A DNA stretch of 20,952 nucleotides from Cercozoa sp. M6MM (taxonomy: Eukaryota > Endomyxa: Ascetosporea): assembly GCA_040357565.1 (NCBI GenBank), contig JBDODJ010000195.1; one strand, written 5' to 3'. Numbering within the stretch: the stretch's first letter is position 1; each line of letters begins with the position of its first letter. This document shows, in pieces, positions 9,382 through 19,642 of the stretch. Position numbers and translations under genes: made by a program. The notes beneath the pieces were generated by a model. It saw only the letters and a program-made list of their open reading frames with translations, was not told where the DNA came from and did no database searches.

Positions 9382-12300
9382 TCTTACTTGGTGTGCGCAG
9401 GAGGATGTGCACTGCCTGCAGCTGCTGCTGTTTATCCTGCAGGTAAGCTGCTGTACACTTACCAACAGGTGTATGTATGTATGTATGTGAGCTGTGCTGT
9501 GTGCAGGGTCGAGCGGACGAAGATCTCGAGGAGACTGTTATTTCCGGTGGTCTCACGCTATCCCGGGTACTCTCATAAATCGTGCACTGTGACAGTTTCT
9601 TTGCAGAGCATGTTCTATTGTGGACAGCGAGGCAGCAGCAGCACTCGACCCAGGGTAGTGTTGGGCCTGCACTGTGCTTGTTGATTTGATGTGCTTGTTG
9701 ATTTGTGTGCTTGTTGATTTGATGTATTTAATTCCAGTTTGTATGTTTGGTACGTGCAGAGAGGCAGCGGAGCGTCCAATGTCACCACCCTCGATGACAT
9801 CGTAACCTCTTGCCTCCTCTGGTTGTGGTATCTGTGTCTACGGGAGAGCACTCAATTCCGAGAACACACAGAGAGGCGTCACGCGCAATCGTTCCAAAAC
9901 TACCGCTGTGAGCGGTACTTTTCCTGCGGCTGGTGTCTCCTCTGCCCGCACACCCGTGTATGTTGCTTTGTGCGTGTCTAGATGAAAGGCGCCGCTCGTT
10001 GTTCCGTCGTCCTTCTGGCAGTACGTTTTTTTTTCACTTTGGAGGCTTGTTCAGCTGCGTGCCACCGAGACACTGCTGTTGCAGTGCACCTGGTGGGCCA
10101 GGCAGAGCCGATGTTCGGCAAAGTGGGTGCCACTGCTATCATCTCGCATCGCCAGGATCTCGTGACGCACGGCTTGGTAGTGCATGCTCTCTTCGTACCC
10201 GTTCCACTCTCCTTTGATACACGTGTACTTATAGGATGAGACGCTACTGTACCCGTTGATTTTGCCAGTGTACAATGACGCGACTGACGAAGACTCATCG
10301 TCTGTACACCGTGCTACTATTTTGTCCCCCTAACGTTATGTTTAACTGTGTGGCAGCGTGCGTCCTCTCGTCGTGGCAGCATTGGCGTACCTTGTGTGCA
10401 TGTTTTTGGGTCAGATAAGCAAGCTAAATCTGTGTCAAACAGGGATCTGGCTCAGAATTCGACGCCCAAGAGCTGCTGCACGCCGTATTGAGTGCACCTG
10501 ACGAAGTGTCGGACCACATCACGCTGGGCCAGGTGTTTGGCAGCAAGTGCGCGCCGGGCACTCAGAATTCCTCGCTGGTACAATTTTAAACTTACTTTGC
10601 TTATTAAAAAATGGATTGTGTCCGCATTTTAGAGGGAAGAAACGCGCTGCTACTCACTGCTGGTGGCATGGCTGCTGCTGCGCACGCGGTCTATGTGTAT
10701 TCCGTCTCACTGCGTGCATGGTTTGGCCGTGGTGATCATGATTTGTAGCCGATGCAAGACACCGTTTGCAACGCGTTGTTCGCGCGCATTTCTCGGGAAC
10801 GCGGTACAACAACGGGCTCTGAGTGTGCCGTGCTAGCATTCAATTGATTTGTTTCCTGAGGCAGCTGCTCACCGGCAGTGGTGACGCACCTGTTCAACCT
10901 CATGCTGAGCGAGCAAGGTACCGTGTGTCGGTATGATAGATCCTCTTGCCTGTTTAATGCCTGTCTGTGTCTTCAGTACCGCGCCCGGAGTCGCACTGTT
11001 CCCCGCCGAACCTGCTTCCGGGACAGCTGATTTTACTGGTAGTTTTATACCTTTCTGAATGTGCGCCTACCGTTGGGGCTAGGTTCGACACACAATGTGT
11101 GCACAGGGTGTGCCGCCGCCGCCGCAGGAGATGCTCGACGCAGGACAAAATCACACAGTGTATGTTGTAGCAAGTTGTGTGCGATCTCCATGCGGTGATT
11201 TTCTTCTTTGTGCGCAGTGTTAACCCAATCTTCCCGGCCATCTTCGAAGCACTGTGCGGTGCCGACCAGCACCTTGTTGCCACGTATTCTGTCTTTCTGT
11301 GTCAGCTGCGGAGGGATAAGGTGTACATTGGTTGATATGTGACTACGCAGGAGCATGCGGCGCGTGAACTTGATGCTACTCGAGCAGCAAGGCAACTGCT
11401 CGGCTATCCTGTTGCAGGAATCGGTACTTGCACCTGAACATGCCAGTAGTGTCACAACGATTGTTCATGCACCATGTGCTCTTGTTAATATGTGTAGGAG
11501 CACTGGCGTAACGCGCTGCTACGTCTGTTCACGCACATTCCCGCACAGGTACGTGTATATACTAGGAAAGTACAGTGGGTATACCAAAAGAGGATAGTGT
11601 ATGCTGTTTGTATCCAGGCCATGCATGATGTCCTGGCGCACACCTCAAGCGGCGACAAACAATCGTAACTCAGTGTCTTGCTTTTTATGGAATTTGGCGA
11701 ATGCACCTCTTGTTTGCAGAAACGAAGGCAATGCGCAGCACGACTGCTTCTCGTTTGCTGCCAACATCTTCAGCATCCTGTATCAATCTCTCTCCGTGGT
11801 GGTTCTCCATGGCTCCCTGGGCTTACTGTTTCAGCACTCAGGCACTTCCACGCACTGATGAAACTCGAGTCCTCTTTGCTAGACGAGGTAGGCGACACCT
11901 TTGTCTGTGTGTGTCTTGTGTTTACAGTGCACGCGCAGCTGCACATGTCATTGCTCGCCGTGGACCGCTTCTGTGCTGAGCCGTACCCATTTACTTTCTC
12001 GTGCTTTCACATTCTCGATTTATGTGATGTGTATGTTCATCTCTTTTTGCGCAGAAGTAAGTCACTCCGATTGGCGCGCTTCATGTTGTCGTCGCTGTTG
12101 CGCAAGGTACGCGCTCGACGCAACACGCTGCCCGCACAGGTACCCCCGCGCACTGTATGCTGTGTACCTGTACACGCTTGGCTTTTATAGGTCAACTCGA
12201 TCCCGTGGGGCAACGTGTTGTTGCTGCTCAAGGCTGTCAAGATCTTTGTGCTGGGCACACCTTCGTGGACACCGCCGGGCGAGCTTGATGGTACGCTTCT

Positions 12301-12961
12301 TCATACATCATTAATTTACGCTCCAACAACGAAGCTTGTGTAAATTTAGAGCCTACGGAAGGCATGGCACTGTCGCGACGAACCGATGACTCCGTCCCCT
12401 TTGCCGTTCCCGAGCACGTAAGCGTCTTATGCACACCTCTGTCGCACATGTATTGTCTATGCAATGCAGCACTCGCAAATCGAGCAATATGGCGTGCACA
12501 TCTGTTTTGGTAACGGCACGCCGCCCGACCTGTCTCTGCTGGAGCAAGCTGTGTCGTTGTGTCGCGCACTCGGACTGCACCGTCGTGGTATTTTTCTTTC
12601 TGTGAAATGGTACTCGCAGTGCACACTTATAGCACCCTTGTGTGTCGCGTAGAATGGAAGGATGACCCAACTTGCCGCAAGCCAGAGCGCGCCTACCTCG
12701 AGACGGCCAACTTCTTGTTCGCATGCATGGAGAACGCTGCACTCTTCGTGCAGATGCACCAGGACAAGGCTGCGCATATCAAATCCAAGGATGTACGCTC
12801 TGTGTTCATGCACTCCCCTGTCCTTCTGCTTTGAGGCCTGATCGCTGTATGTTGAGCAGATGAGCAAAATTGTGGCGAACTTCTTCAAGTCCACCACCGA
12901 GCTTGAACACAGACAGTGCTTCGCCGACATTCAAACCTTCGCCTCCACCAGTGGCTTCTAA
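7896..12961 (+). CDS. PH-domain protein with long alpha-helical (ARM/HEAT-like) region, 850 aa, 38 exons
   Basis: Exons: 7896-7970, 8052-8102, 8219-8332, 8394-8438, 8489-8555, 8593-8659, 8711-8765, 8826-8882, 9126-9186, 9248-9309, 9401-9442, 9507-9566, 9607-9654, 9760-9801, 9847-9907, 9982-10020, 10085-10222, 10269-10303, 10357-10386, 10443-10577, 10633-10688, 10759-10803, 10865-10917, 10977-11038, 11107-11159, 11218-11283, 11351-11423, 11498-11548, 11618-11664, 11720-11779, 11842-11887, 11939-11982, 12055-12139, 12191-12290, 12350-12417, 12470-12587, 12653-12792, 12860-12961; total 2553 bases. PH domain at about residues 60-172: EGFLYKKARGVF, then QRYFLLNAHALAYL, then GGCEFTVVTGRRKK, then the last-helix Trp in ADMWVKALRKA. 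The PH fold binds phosphoinositides or proteins at membranes. A Ser-rich linker (DEDSSSRASSRRGS) lies near 370-385. Residues 460-700 carry helical repeats (VVTHLFNLMLSEQ; NPIFPAIFEALCGADQHL; SILHFHALMKLESSLL) that loosely resemble the armadillo-like region upstream of BEACH domains. No catalytic domain follows. PH call firm; overall function unknown. Confidence 0.8.
8902..8985. repeat. (GT)n microsatellite, about 41 units
   Basis: Pure GT repeat within the intron 8883-9125 of the PH-domain gene, on the sense strand. It makes this intron (243 bases) several times longer than its neighbours. Confidence 0.98.
9343..9380. repeat. (TA)n repeat
   Basis: AT/TA tract with one TG interruption, inside the intron 9310-9400 of the PH-domain gene. 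A short TATG tandem (about 9471-9488) lies in the next intron. Confidence 0.93.
9673..9723. repeat. Short tandem repeat, three copies of a ~17-base unit
   Basis: Three near-identical copies of TGTGCTTGTTGATTTGA in the intron 9655-9759 of the PH-domain gene. Their T/G-rich composition matches the sense-strand GT bias of the other intronic repeats. Confidence 0.9.
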
Positions 12962-13461
12962 CTGCGTTTCTTGTCCGGTCGATAGTCAAGTTAAACGGAA
13001 CAAACGGCACTAGTGAGTCACGTCTTCGCGTCTTCCTTCGCTGTCGAGCCAATAGTTAGTTAGTTGAGTTTCGTTTCTAGGAAACCAACTATGTAGTTCC
13101 CCTGCACCAGTCTGCTTGGGGTGGGTCACAAGAGCATGGCCGTGTCTACCGCCCCGCTTAGGGTAGGACCATACGAGCCAATACCGACCAGACCTGGACC
13201 GGTCGTCGTGTGCATGCTTGATTTAACGTAATAAAAGTGCGCGCACAGTAGTATATAAGTTACTATTCTCTCACCTGCCATCGAACCAAATCCTCCGCGC
13301 GACACGACCGGACACATGACCTCAGTTGTGTAGAAGTAAGTTTGAAGTTTGAATCGACCAGAGCGAACTGGGACGGACCGGACGCGCACGCAGCTGCGGC
13401 GATCGATCGATCTATTCCGACGTGACCGAGTGCATTCAATTCATCATCCACGACCCGACGC
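12962..13461. other. Convergent intergenic region
   Basis: Lies between the 3' ends of the PH-domain gene (plus) and the maleylacetoacetate isomerase gene (minus). It holds a small GTTA tandem (about 13054-13065), a GATC tandem (about 13400-13412) and an ACC/GGT-rich palindromic patch near 13185-13207. No supported coding exon on either strand. Confidence 0.6.
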
Positions 13462-14698
13462 CTACTGAGCGACGGCGTCGGGCTGCTGCGACGGGTGCGC
13501 ACGCTCAAAGGCCGGTAGTTTGCTCTGTGGAAAGAAAGGGATAGTAAGAGAAGCATGCACGACATTGCGGAAGGAGTTTCGGTACAAGCGCGGCCTCGAT
13601 GCGCTCAATCGTCGGGAACTTGGACATGTCGACGCCGAAGCTGTAGCACGCGTTGGGAAAAATTTACTATACATAGTAAATCTTGGTCGATGTACCGACG
13701 GGCATTGTAGACCTGCGGCACGAGGCAGATGTCGGCGATACTCACGTAGTCACCGAAGCAGTATTTGCCTTTATCACAGTGGACTGTGTATCAACAGTCG
13801 TGGTGGTGAGCGTGTTTTATACCTGCAGTATCAGCAAGGGCACGTTCCAACGCTTCGAAGCCCACTGAAGGCATTACATGGACAGTAGGCATTGGAGATA
13901 GCATCATAGGGACAGGAAGAAGGGATACCCGTGATCCAGTGGTTGCCCCACTCCTTCTTGTTCTCGGGGCCGACCTTTCGTAGAATGCGCAGGTTTTGCA
14001 CCGGCTGAATGTCGCAAGCAATCTGCGCAAGCAAAAATCGTCTGAACCCTCCCATATAGCCTCAGTTTCATATCATTGTCCCTTCATCCACATGCGCATA
14101 CCATGTTGGCCAACTGGCGGCACTTGGCGCGCTGGACTGCGTCTGACGGCAGCAGCTGCGCGCCTCCCTGCATCAACAGAACAGTACAATGGGACACAGC
14201 CTTTCGATTCAATGCCGCCAAACAAAAAGAGAAACGCACAACACGCGTCTCTTCGAGGTACTCGATGATTGCCATCGACCTGCACAAACGAAAGTGTGAC
14301 TTCTCGAAAAAGATGTTTTATTCGTAAAACTCACTGCTGAAGCTTGTTGTCATCGATTTCGAGTAGCGGAATCAGCTAAATTAACACAAAAAGTTTCCTT
14401 GTAAAAATAAAACAATCACGAGGCACACCTTGCTCGTGTACTCGTCACCAAACTGCTCATTCTGCAGCAGGTTCACCGTCTTGTACTCGTAGTCAATGCC
14501 CTATAATGGAGAGTAACTTTGACTCACAAGGCTGACACTCAAAACAAAGGTACATACCTTGAGGTTAAGGGCGATCCGCACGCGCCAGGAGCACGACGAA
14601 CGCCAGTACGAGTGCAACACAACCTTCTTCTGCAAACCCGCACATTCCGGGAGTGACCACACAATATAGCAAAGCTGCAACACTACCGGAACAGACAT
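13462..14698 (-). CDS. GSTZ1: Maleylacetoacetate isomerase (zeta-class glutathione S-transferase), 208 aa
   Basis: Eleven exons, transcript order: 14698-14687, 14629-14558, 14500-14429, 14375-14335, 14279-14243, 14167-14102, 14022-13929, 13864-13823, 13768-13696, 13640-13586, 13524-13462; 627 bases. It isomerises maleylacetoacetate to fumarylacetoacetate using glutathione, in tyrosine/phenylalanine breakdown, in cytosol. The N-terminal thioredoxin-fold half carries the zeta signature LHSYWRSSCSWRVRIAL (Ser15, Ser16, Cys17 bind/activate GSH) and QSMAIIEYLEETR. The C-terminal helical half has DIQPVQNLRILRKVG, KKEWGNHWIT, GFEALERALADTAG, SIADICLVPQVYNARR, FPTIERIEAAL and LPAFERAHPSQQPD, all in family order. 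Start MSVPKKVVLHS is normal. It is slightly shorter than usual because about seven residues with the family's 'LNP' are missing before the cis-proline (LIPLLEIDD). The donor of exon 5 (GTTGTG at 14242) is atypical. Confidence 0.96.
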
Positions 14699-14928
14699 AG
14701 AGAGTAAAAAACAACACTGCACACAGTCACGCAGGTTATTGACACCGAAAGCTGTATGACAAAAAGAGCGCTGCTTTTTTTTAGGTCAGGACGTTGAAAG
14801 CAACTATTTCGAGAATTACCGTGGCTTAGACGCGTTTCTGTTCATAAGTGTATTGTAACGTCGGTCTTCACAACGGGGCACACACTAAGTGATCGAAAGT
14901 TTGGATTTCGTTCTGTGGAAGAAACAAA
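14699..14928. other. Divergent intergenic region, probable shared promoter
   Basis: 230 bases between the ATG of the isomerase gene (minus) and the ATG of the CWF19-like gene (plus). It includes a poly-T/A stretch near 14776-14783. No motif can be assigned with confidence. Confidence 0.55.
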
Positions 14929-17645
14929 ATGTCGTCCTGGCGTCAGAATGCGCTGCAACGCGCGAGGCAGCGTGGCGATGATGATCTAGCCGACCGGGCC
15001 TCGACGGTACTTTAAAAATCCCTCGGGGCTGTCTTATCTGACTCGTGCATCGTTTCTTTCTCACATGTACTTGACAGGTGTCAGATGACTTGGAGAAACG
15101 TTCCAAGCGCCAGCGCAGTCGCGACCGCGGCCAAGAAGCGCGACGCCGCGAACAGCACTCCAGGGAGATTCAAAAGAAACTAGAGAAACCGCGCATGCGA
15201 ACGGACACACAGTCGGTGATTGCGCAGCTGCTGGAGCAGCGCGGACTCAGCATGAAAGTGCGCTGGTTTCTTGTCTTTCTAGGTCAAGATAGCTATCAAC
15301 CACAAAAACTGCGTAGGACTGGGAAGGTGACGATAACGAACTTGAGGCGAAAGCTGTACTTCCGCTTAATGTGTGCTTTCGGTTCGTTTTTTTTTTAATA
15401 CAAGACTTGCAGATGAAAATGACGCTCAAAGGCAAAGAGAAGAAAGCCCAAAAGCTGCGTGACAAACTGCGCCAACTGTACTTTGTTGATTTTGTGTTTA
15501 AAACTTAAAACTGTAAGTCATCGAATCTGTGCTCGCTAGACAAGAAATTCGAAAATTGGCGAAAGAACTTCAAGTATTTCTATTTTAATCAGTGTCAAAA
15601 CATTCGATGAGACGAGGTTTGTTTTGCCAGGCGGACGAGGACAAACATTCTGTCAAATCGCAAGTGGACGACGCGAATGCTGTATTTCTCGTTGTTGTCA
15701 TGTGATTTTTAATCATCGTGCCTAATTGTCTTCAAGCGCAGTTGGAACGCCGTGCGAAACAGCGAAAGCAGCAGAGTCGTCGCGAAGAAGTCGATGTAAG
15801 TTACGAATCTGGGCAGATTTTGCTTTGTTTTATGCCTTCGGGGCTTTCACAGTACGACCGCCAAGCTTACAAGATGTTCACGAAAACGGCAGGCGATACC
15901 GATGAAGCTTTCGATGCGTAGGCTGGCTTAATACTGATGTTACCTCTACTACCACAATGTCGGATGTTTAATGCAGCATGTCGGACAAGCGCAAGACGAA
16001 GCCGAAGCCAAGCGTATCTTCTTTCATCAAACACACGCTCGTGCTTTTCACTGGTGTTATTTTTTTTGCAGTACAAACAGTCTGGATACCAGCGTCACGG
16101 TCATACATGCATACGATTTCTCTCCTGCCTTTGACTTATGTGAAAGCACTGTCTCCGCAGAGGAACGCCATCGACGCTGCGAGAAGTGTCTTTCGAACGG
16201 TCACTCTCCGCTTTCCTCGTCAGTGGCACTGGTACTTTTCGTGTCTTCTGTGCTTCTTGGTGTGTATCTTATGAGCGACTGCAGGCGAGTAAGCACGCCT
16301 TCGTTCTGGTTCCTCGTCGTCATCCGCTTGAGCTGGTACTTCTTGACTTGGTGTATTTATTGTGCCCCATGTTCGATTAATTGGCTGACAAAACAATGTA
16401 GAACGAAGACGCTGCCGTGGACGAGTGTTTCATTCTGCCAGCGCAGCACGTTTCAGCGCTTACACGACTGGAAGACCCGTACTCATCCTTCTTTGCGTTG
16501 TATCCAACTTCGCGCCCTCATGTGTACGCAGAGAGGTGCAACGTGGCATCCGCGAGATGGAAGAAACGATCGCAGCGACGTTGGCAAAACGCACACCGAC
16601 TCAGACGCGTAATCGCTCTTTGCTTTTTTGAACTTTACAGTATCTGTATCTGTTCATGGTGTGCACAGCCATCTTCTTGGAACACACGCGTGCCATTCGA
16701 CACCAAGGTCACACCATGGTATGCTTTTGCCTTGTGATGTAGATATATCTACTCCCATATTTTCCTTTTGTGCCAGGTGCAAGTACTGGCTGTGCCGACA
16801 GCGGCAGTGCCGTTGATTCGCGCAGCGTTTGTGCAAGAGCTGCGTCTCTCTGGCGAAAGCGTAGCTTTTGTTTTCTTTTTAGTTTTGAAACAGGGGAGGA
16901 TTTTGGAATCTGCAGGCTCTCGCACTAGCCTCTGCGTCGGGCAACACGGTGACTGTTTTCCTTTGTGTAGACGTGTATCGTCGTATCTCTGTTGGTTTGT
17001 TGCAGAACCAAATCGTGCAGACTAAGAACGGCATGTCACTCGCGCGCTTCGTTCCACCGAGGTACTGCGCTTGCTTTTTTTTTTGCTTCATTGCAAGGGG
17101 ATACGAGGTTCATTTTTGGTATGAGGGTAGGTTTGGCTACTTCCATGCACGTTTCGGCACCAAGGTTGGCGAAGATGGTACGCATAACCCCCTTCCAGGG
17201 TATACATTTAGCGAGTTTAACATTGAAATTGACTAGGCGTGGCCAAGCTGCTCGACAACGAGGACGTGTCTCCTTATTTTGGCGCACAGGTGCCATTGAC
17301 TTAAATATGTTGGAGGCTTTAAGTGTGCGTTTGTGTGTGTGTGTTGCAGGTCGTGCTGGATGTGCTACAGCAGTGGCGTGAACAAAGTACTTGCAGTTTT
17401 GCCTCTGATTGTTGACCTAGTTTTCCTCTTCTGCAGACGGCGAGGATGCCGGCGCAACGCCTGTGGAAATGCTTCTCCGTGCCAAGCCGCAGTCTAATCG
17501 TACACTGCTCACGTCTGACATTTCCCATGATTAATGACCACCTGAGTTTGCCCCTGCTGTAGCAATCGTCGCCAGGCGTGCTGCCACGTTGAAGCGAGAA
17601 TTGCTCGAGCATGCACGCGCTAACGTCACCGGTCTTCTTGCCTAG
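14929..17645 (+). CDS. CWF19-like (CwfJ domain) protein, 481 aa, 23 exons
   Basis: Exons: 14929-15006, 15078-15257, 15317-15355, 15413-15477, 15540-15573, 15631-15681, 15742-15795, 15853-15917, 15977-16013, 16072-16099, 16161-16231, 16285-16335, 16402-16478, 16532-16608, 16669-16718, 16777-16860, 16916-16948, 17006-17061, 17098-17177, 17237-17289, 17350-17386, 17437-17499, 17563-17645; 1446 bases. Members act in spliceosome/lariat turnover and DNA repair. The N-terminal half is charged and helical (SKRQRSRDRGQEARRREQH; TLKGKEKKAQKLRDKL), then YDRQAYKMFTKT. The HIT-like CwfJ part begins with HRRCEKCLSNG (Cys217, Cys220). It continues with FVLVPRRHPLEL, ECFILPAQHVSALTRLED (family: GHCLIVPxxH), IFLEHTRAIRHQGHTM, VQVLAVPTAAVPLIRAAF, then the second CwfJ part (RFGYFHARFGTKVGED; SPYFGAQVVLDVLQQW). 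It differs from the family in having DE where GH is usual at 258-259. C-terminal extension of about 50 residues, EMLLRAKPQSN onward, is unassigned. Confidence 0.87.
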
Positions 17646-17655
17646 CTGGTCCAGA

Positions 17656-17724
17656 CCTAGACGCGGCGATGATACATTCGAGTTCTTAAAACTGCGCCGC
17701 GGTTGGGCCTGGAGCGGGTCTAGG
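17656..17724. other. Imperfect inverted repeat just past the CWF19-like gene
   Basis: CCTAGAC-GCGGCG at 17656-17668 can pair with CGCCGC at 17695-17700 and GTCTAGG at 17718-17724. The loop is about 26 bases, with a 17-base bulge on the 3' arm. It starts 11 bases after the stop codon, so it could sit in the 3' UTR. Function unproven. Confidence 0.4.
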
Positions 17725-17821
17725 TGCTGTTTCGTACCTTTAAAGGGGGCGTTGTGAACGAACCTCTGCGCTCAGCTGTACAGTAATATAGAGTCCAGGT
17801 ATCTCGAGTGACTTCTGTTTA

Positions 17822-18871
17822 ATGTCAGACGGCTATAATGCGCGCCTAGCGCCAGGCATTCCCAAAGGTCGAGTCGGTGAGCTCAACATTTTTCCACAAA
17901 AACAGAGGGCTGTTGGTTTTGTCCAATATCTGCACTGTAGGCATGCGGGAAGTACGCGAGAGAAAATCCATGGTGCGTACAAAGGCATTGCGACTGGCGA
18001 AGCTTATTCATGCAGCGGTATTAGGCGAAGATCTTAACTTACTACTTTACCCCCCCCCTTTCCCCTGACACTGGTTGTAGGCTGGGAACGTTGTTGTTTT
18101 TTCGGGTGCCGGAATCTCGACTTCGTGCGGCATACCTGACTTTCGGTACCCCTGTTGACTTTGTATACTCATTAAGTACACTGTTGCATGGAACAGAGGG
18201 CCAACAGGCGTCTGGACTCTTGAAAAGAAGGGTCAGTCGCCGCCCGAGGGCATTAAATTCGCGAGTACTTTTCACAACAGGTCAGTTGCAGTTATTCTCT
18301 AGTCTACTCGTATTTTGTAAAGCTGCACGACCTTCGGCGACGCACATGGCGATTGCCGAGCTTGTAAAATGTGGCATGGTAATTCAGCTCACAACCAACT
18401 CTTGTGTGATCAGTGTCTGTGTAATTTTGTCTTGACAGGTGCGTTCCGTTGTAACACAAAACGTGGACTCACTTCATCTGAAAAGTGGCGTTCCCGAGTC
18501 GTACACCTCTTGTCTTTACTGTTTTCGTTGTGTCATTGTTTTTATTGGTCGTATCTGTTTTTGTTCGTGAGCAGAAAATTGTGCGAACTGCACGGCAACG
18601 TGTTCGCCGAATCATGTGACTCCTGGTAGGTTCTCTTCCTTCTGTCGATGTGTCACGTGACAGCTTGCAGTGATTATCGACTGATCCACGTGGCCGATAT
18701 TGGTGGCATGGGACTTCGAGCTACAGGAGGTCGTTCTGCCTCTGACTTCGCACTGTGCTTCACAGGTATCTGAGTATCTTGCACGCAGGGAGACGATGTC
18801 CACGTTGCAAAGGAGCGCTGTATGACGAGTGTCTCGACTGGGACAGCGCTCTGCCTGATGTAGCATGCACC

Positions 18872-18968
<97 letters not shown>

Positions 18969-19532
18969 TGTGTGTGTATGTGTGTGTGTGTGTTTCCAAT
19001 ATATGAATGACTTGAATATCTGCTTAAAGGATCACTTGAAACGAGCCATTGAGGCGCATCGCGAAGCACAACTGGTGCTCGTGCTGGGCTCGTCACTACA
19101 GATTAGGTAGTTTGGAACTAACAAGGCTGAGGAAGGTTTTACTATAGGAATGGCAGACCCGCGCGATCCCTGCCACTGAAAACAATTCGGCATGGTGGTA
19201 AACTCGCCATCATCAACTTGCAAGCGACGCCGCTGGATGAGCATGCGACCATTGTGAGTCCTTTCTCTGTTTGTATGTAGTATATGTGTATTGAACGCAG
19301 AGAATAGGCGCTCCAGTCGATTCAGTGTTCGAATTGATCATGCAAGAACTGTACATGCTTCTCTCAAGGTTATATGCAACTACCCTTCTGACTAACGTGC
19401 ATGCGACAGTAACTTGACCATTCCGGCCTATGAGACGGACGAAACGCCGCACAAGTGCCGCTGCTGCCGGCAGAGCGAATGTTCACTCGTGCGTGTCGAC
19501 ATCGATCGGACCCAGTGTATCGCCCTACTGTG

Positions 19533-19583
<51 letters not shown>

Positions 19584-19593
19584 NNNNNNNNNN

Positions 19594-19642
<49 letters not shown>

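Noticed and set aside
11678-12190. 170-codon open frame on the plus strand
   Set aside because: It crosses several introns; the exon model in a different frame keeps phase and gives helical protein sequence throughout.
12457-12930. 157-codon open frame on the minus strand
   Set aside because: It is antisense to phase-consistent coding exons of the PH-domain gene and has no protein-like conservation of its own.
15971-16612. 213-codon open frame on the plus strand
   Set aside because: It runs through four introns of the CWF19-like gene in the wrong frame for the CwfJ motifs. The spliced model explains the same bases with recognisable family blocks.
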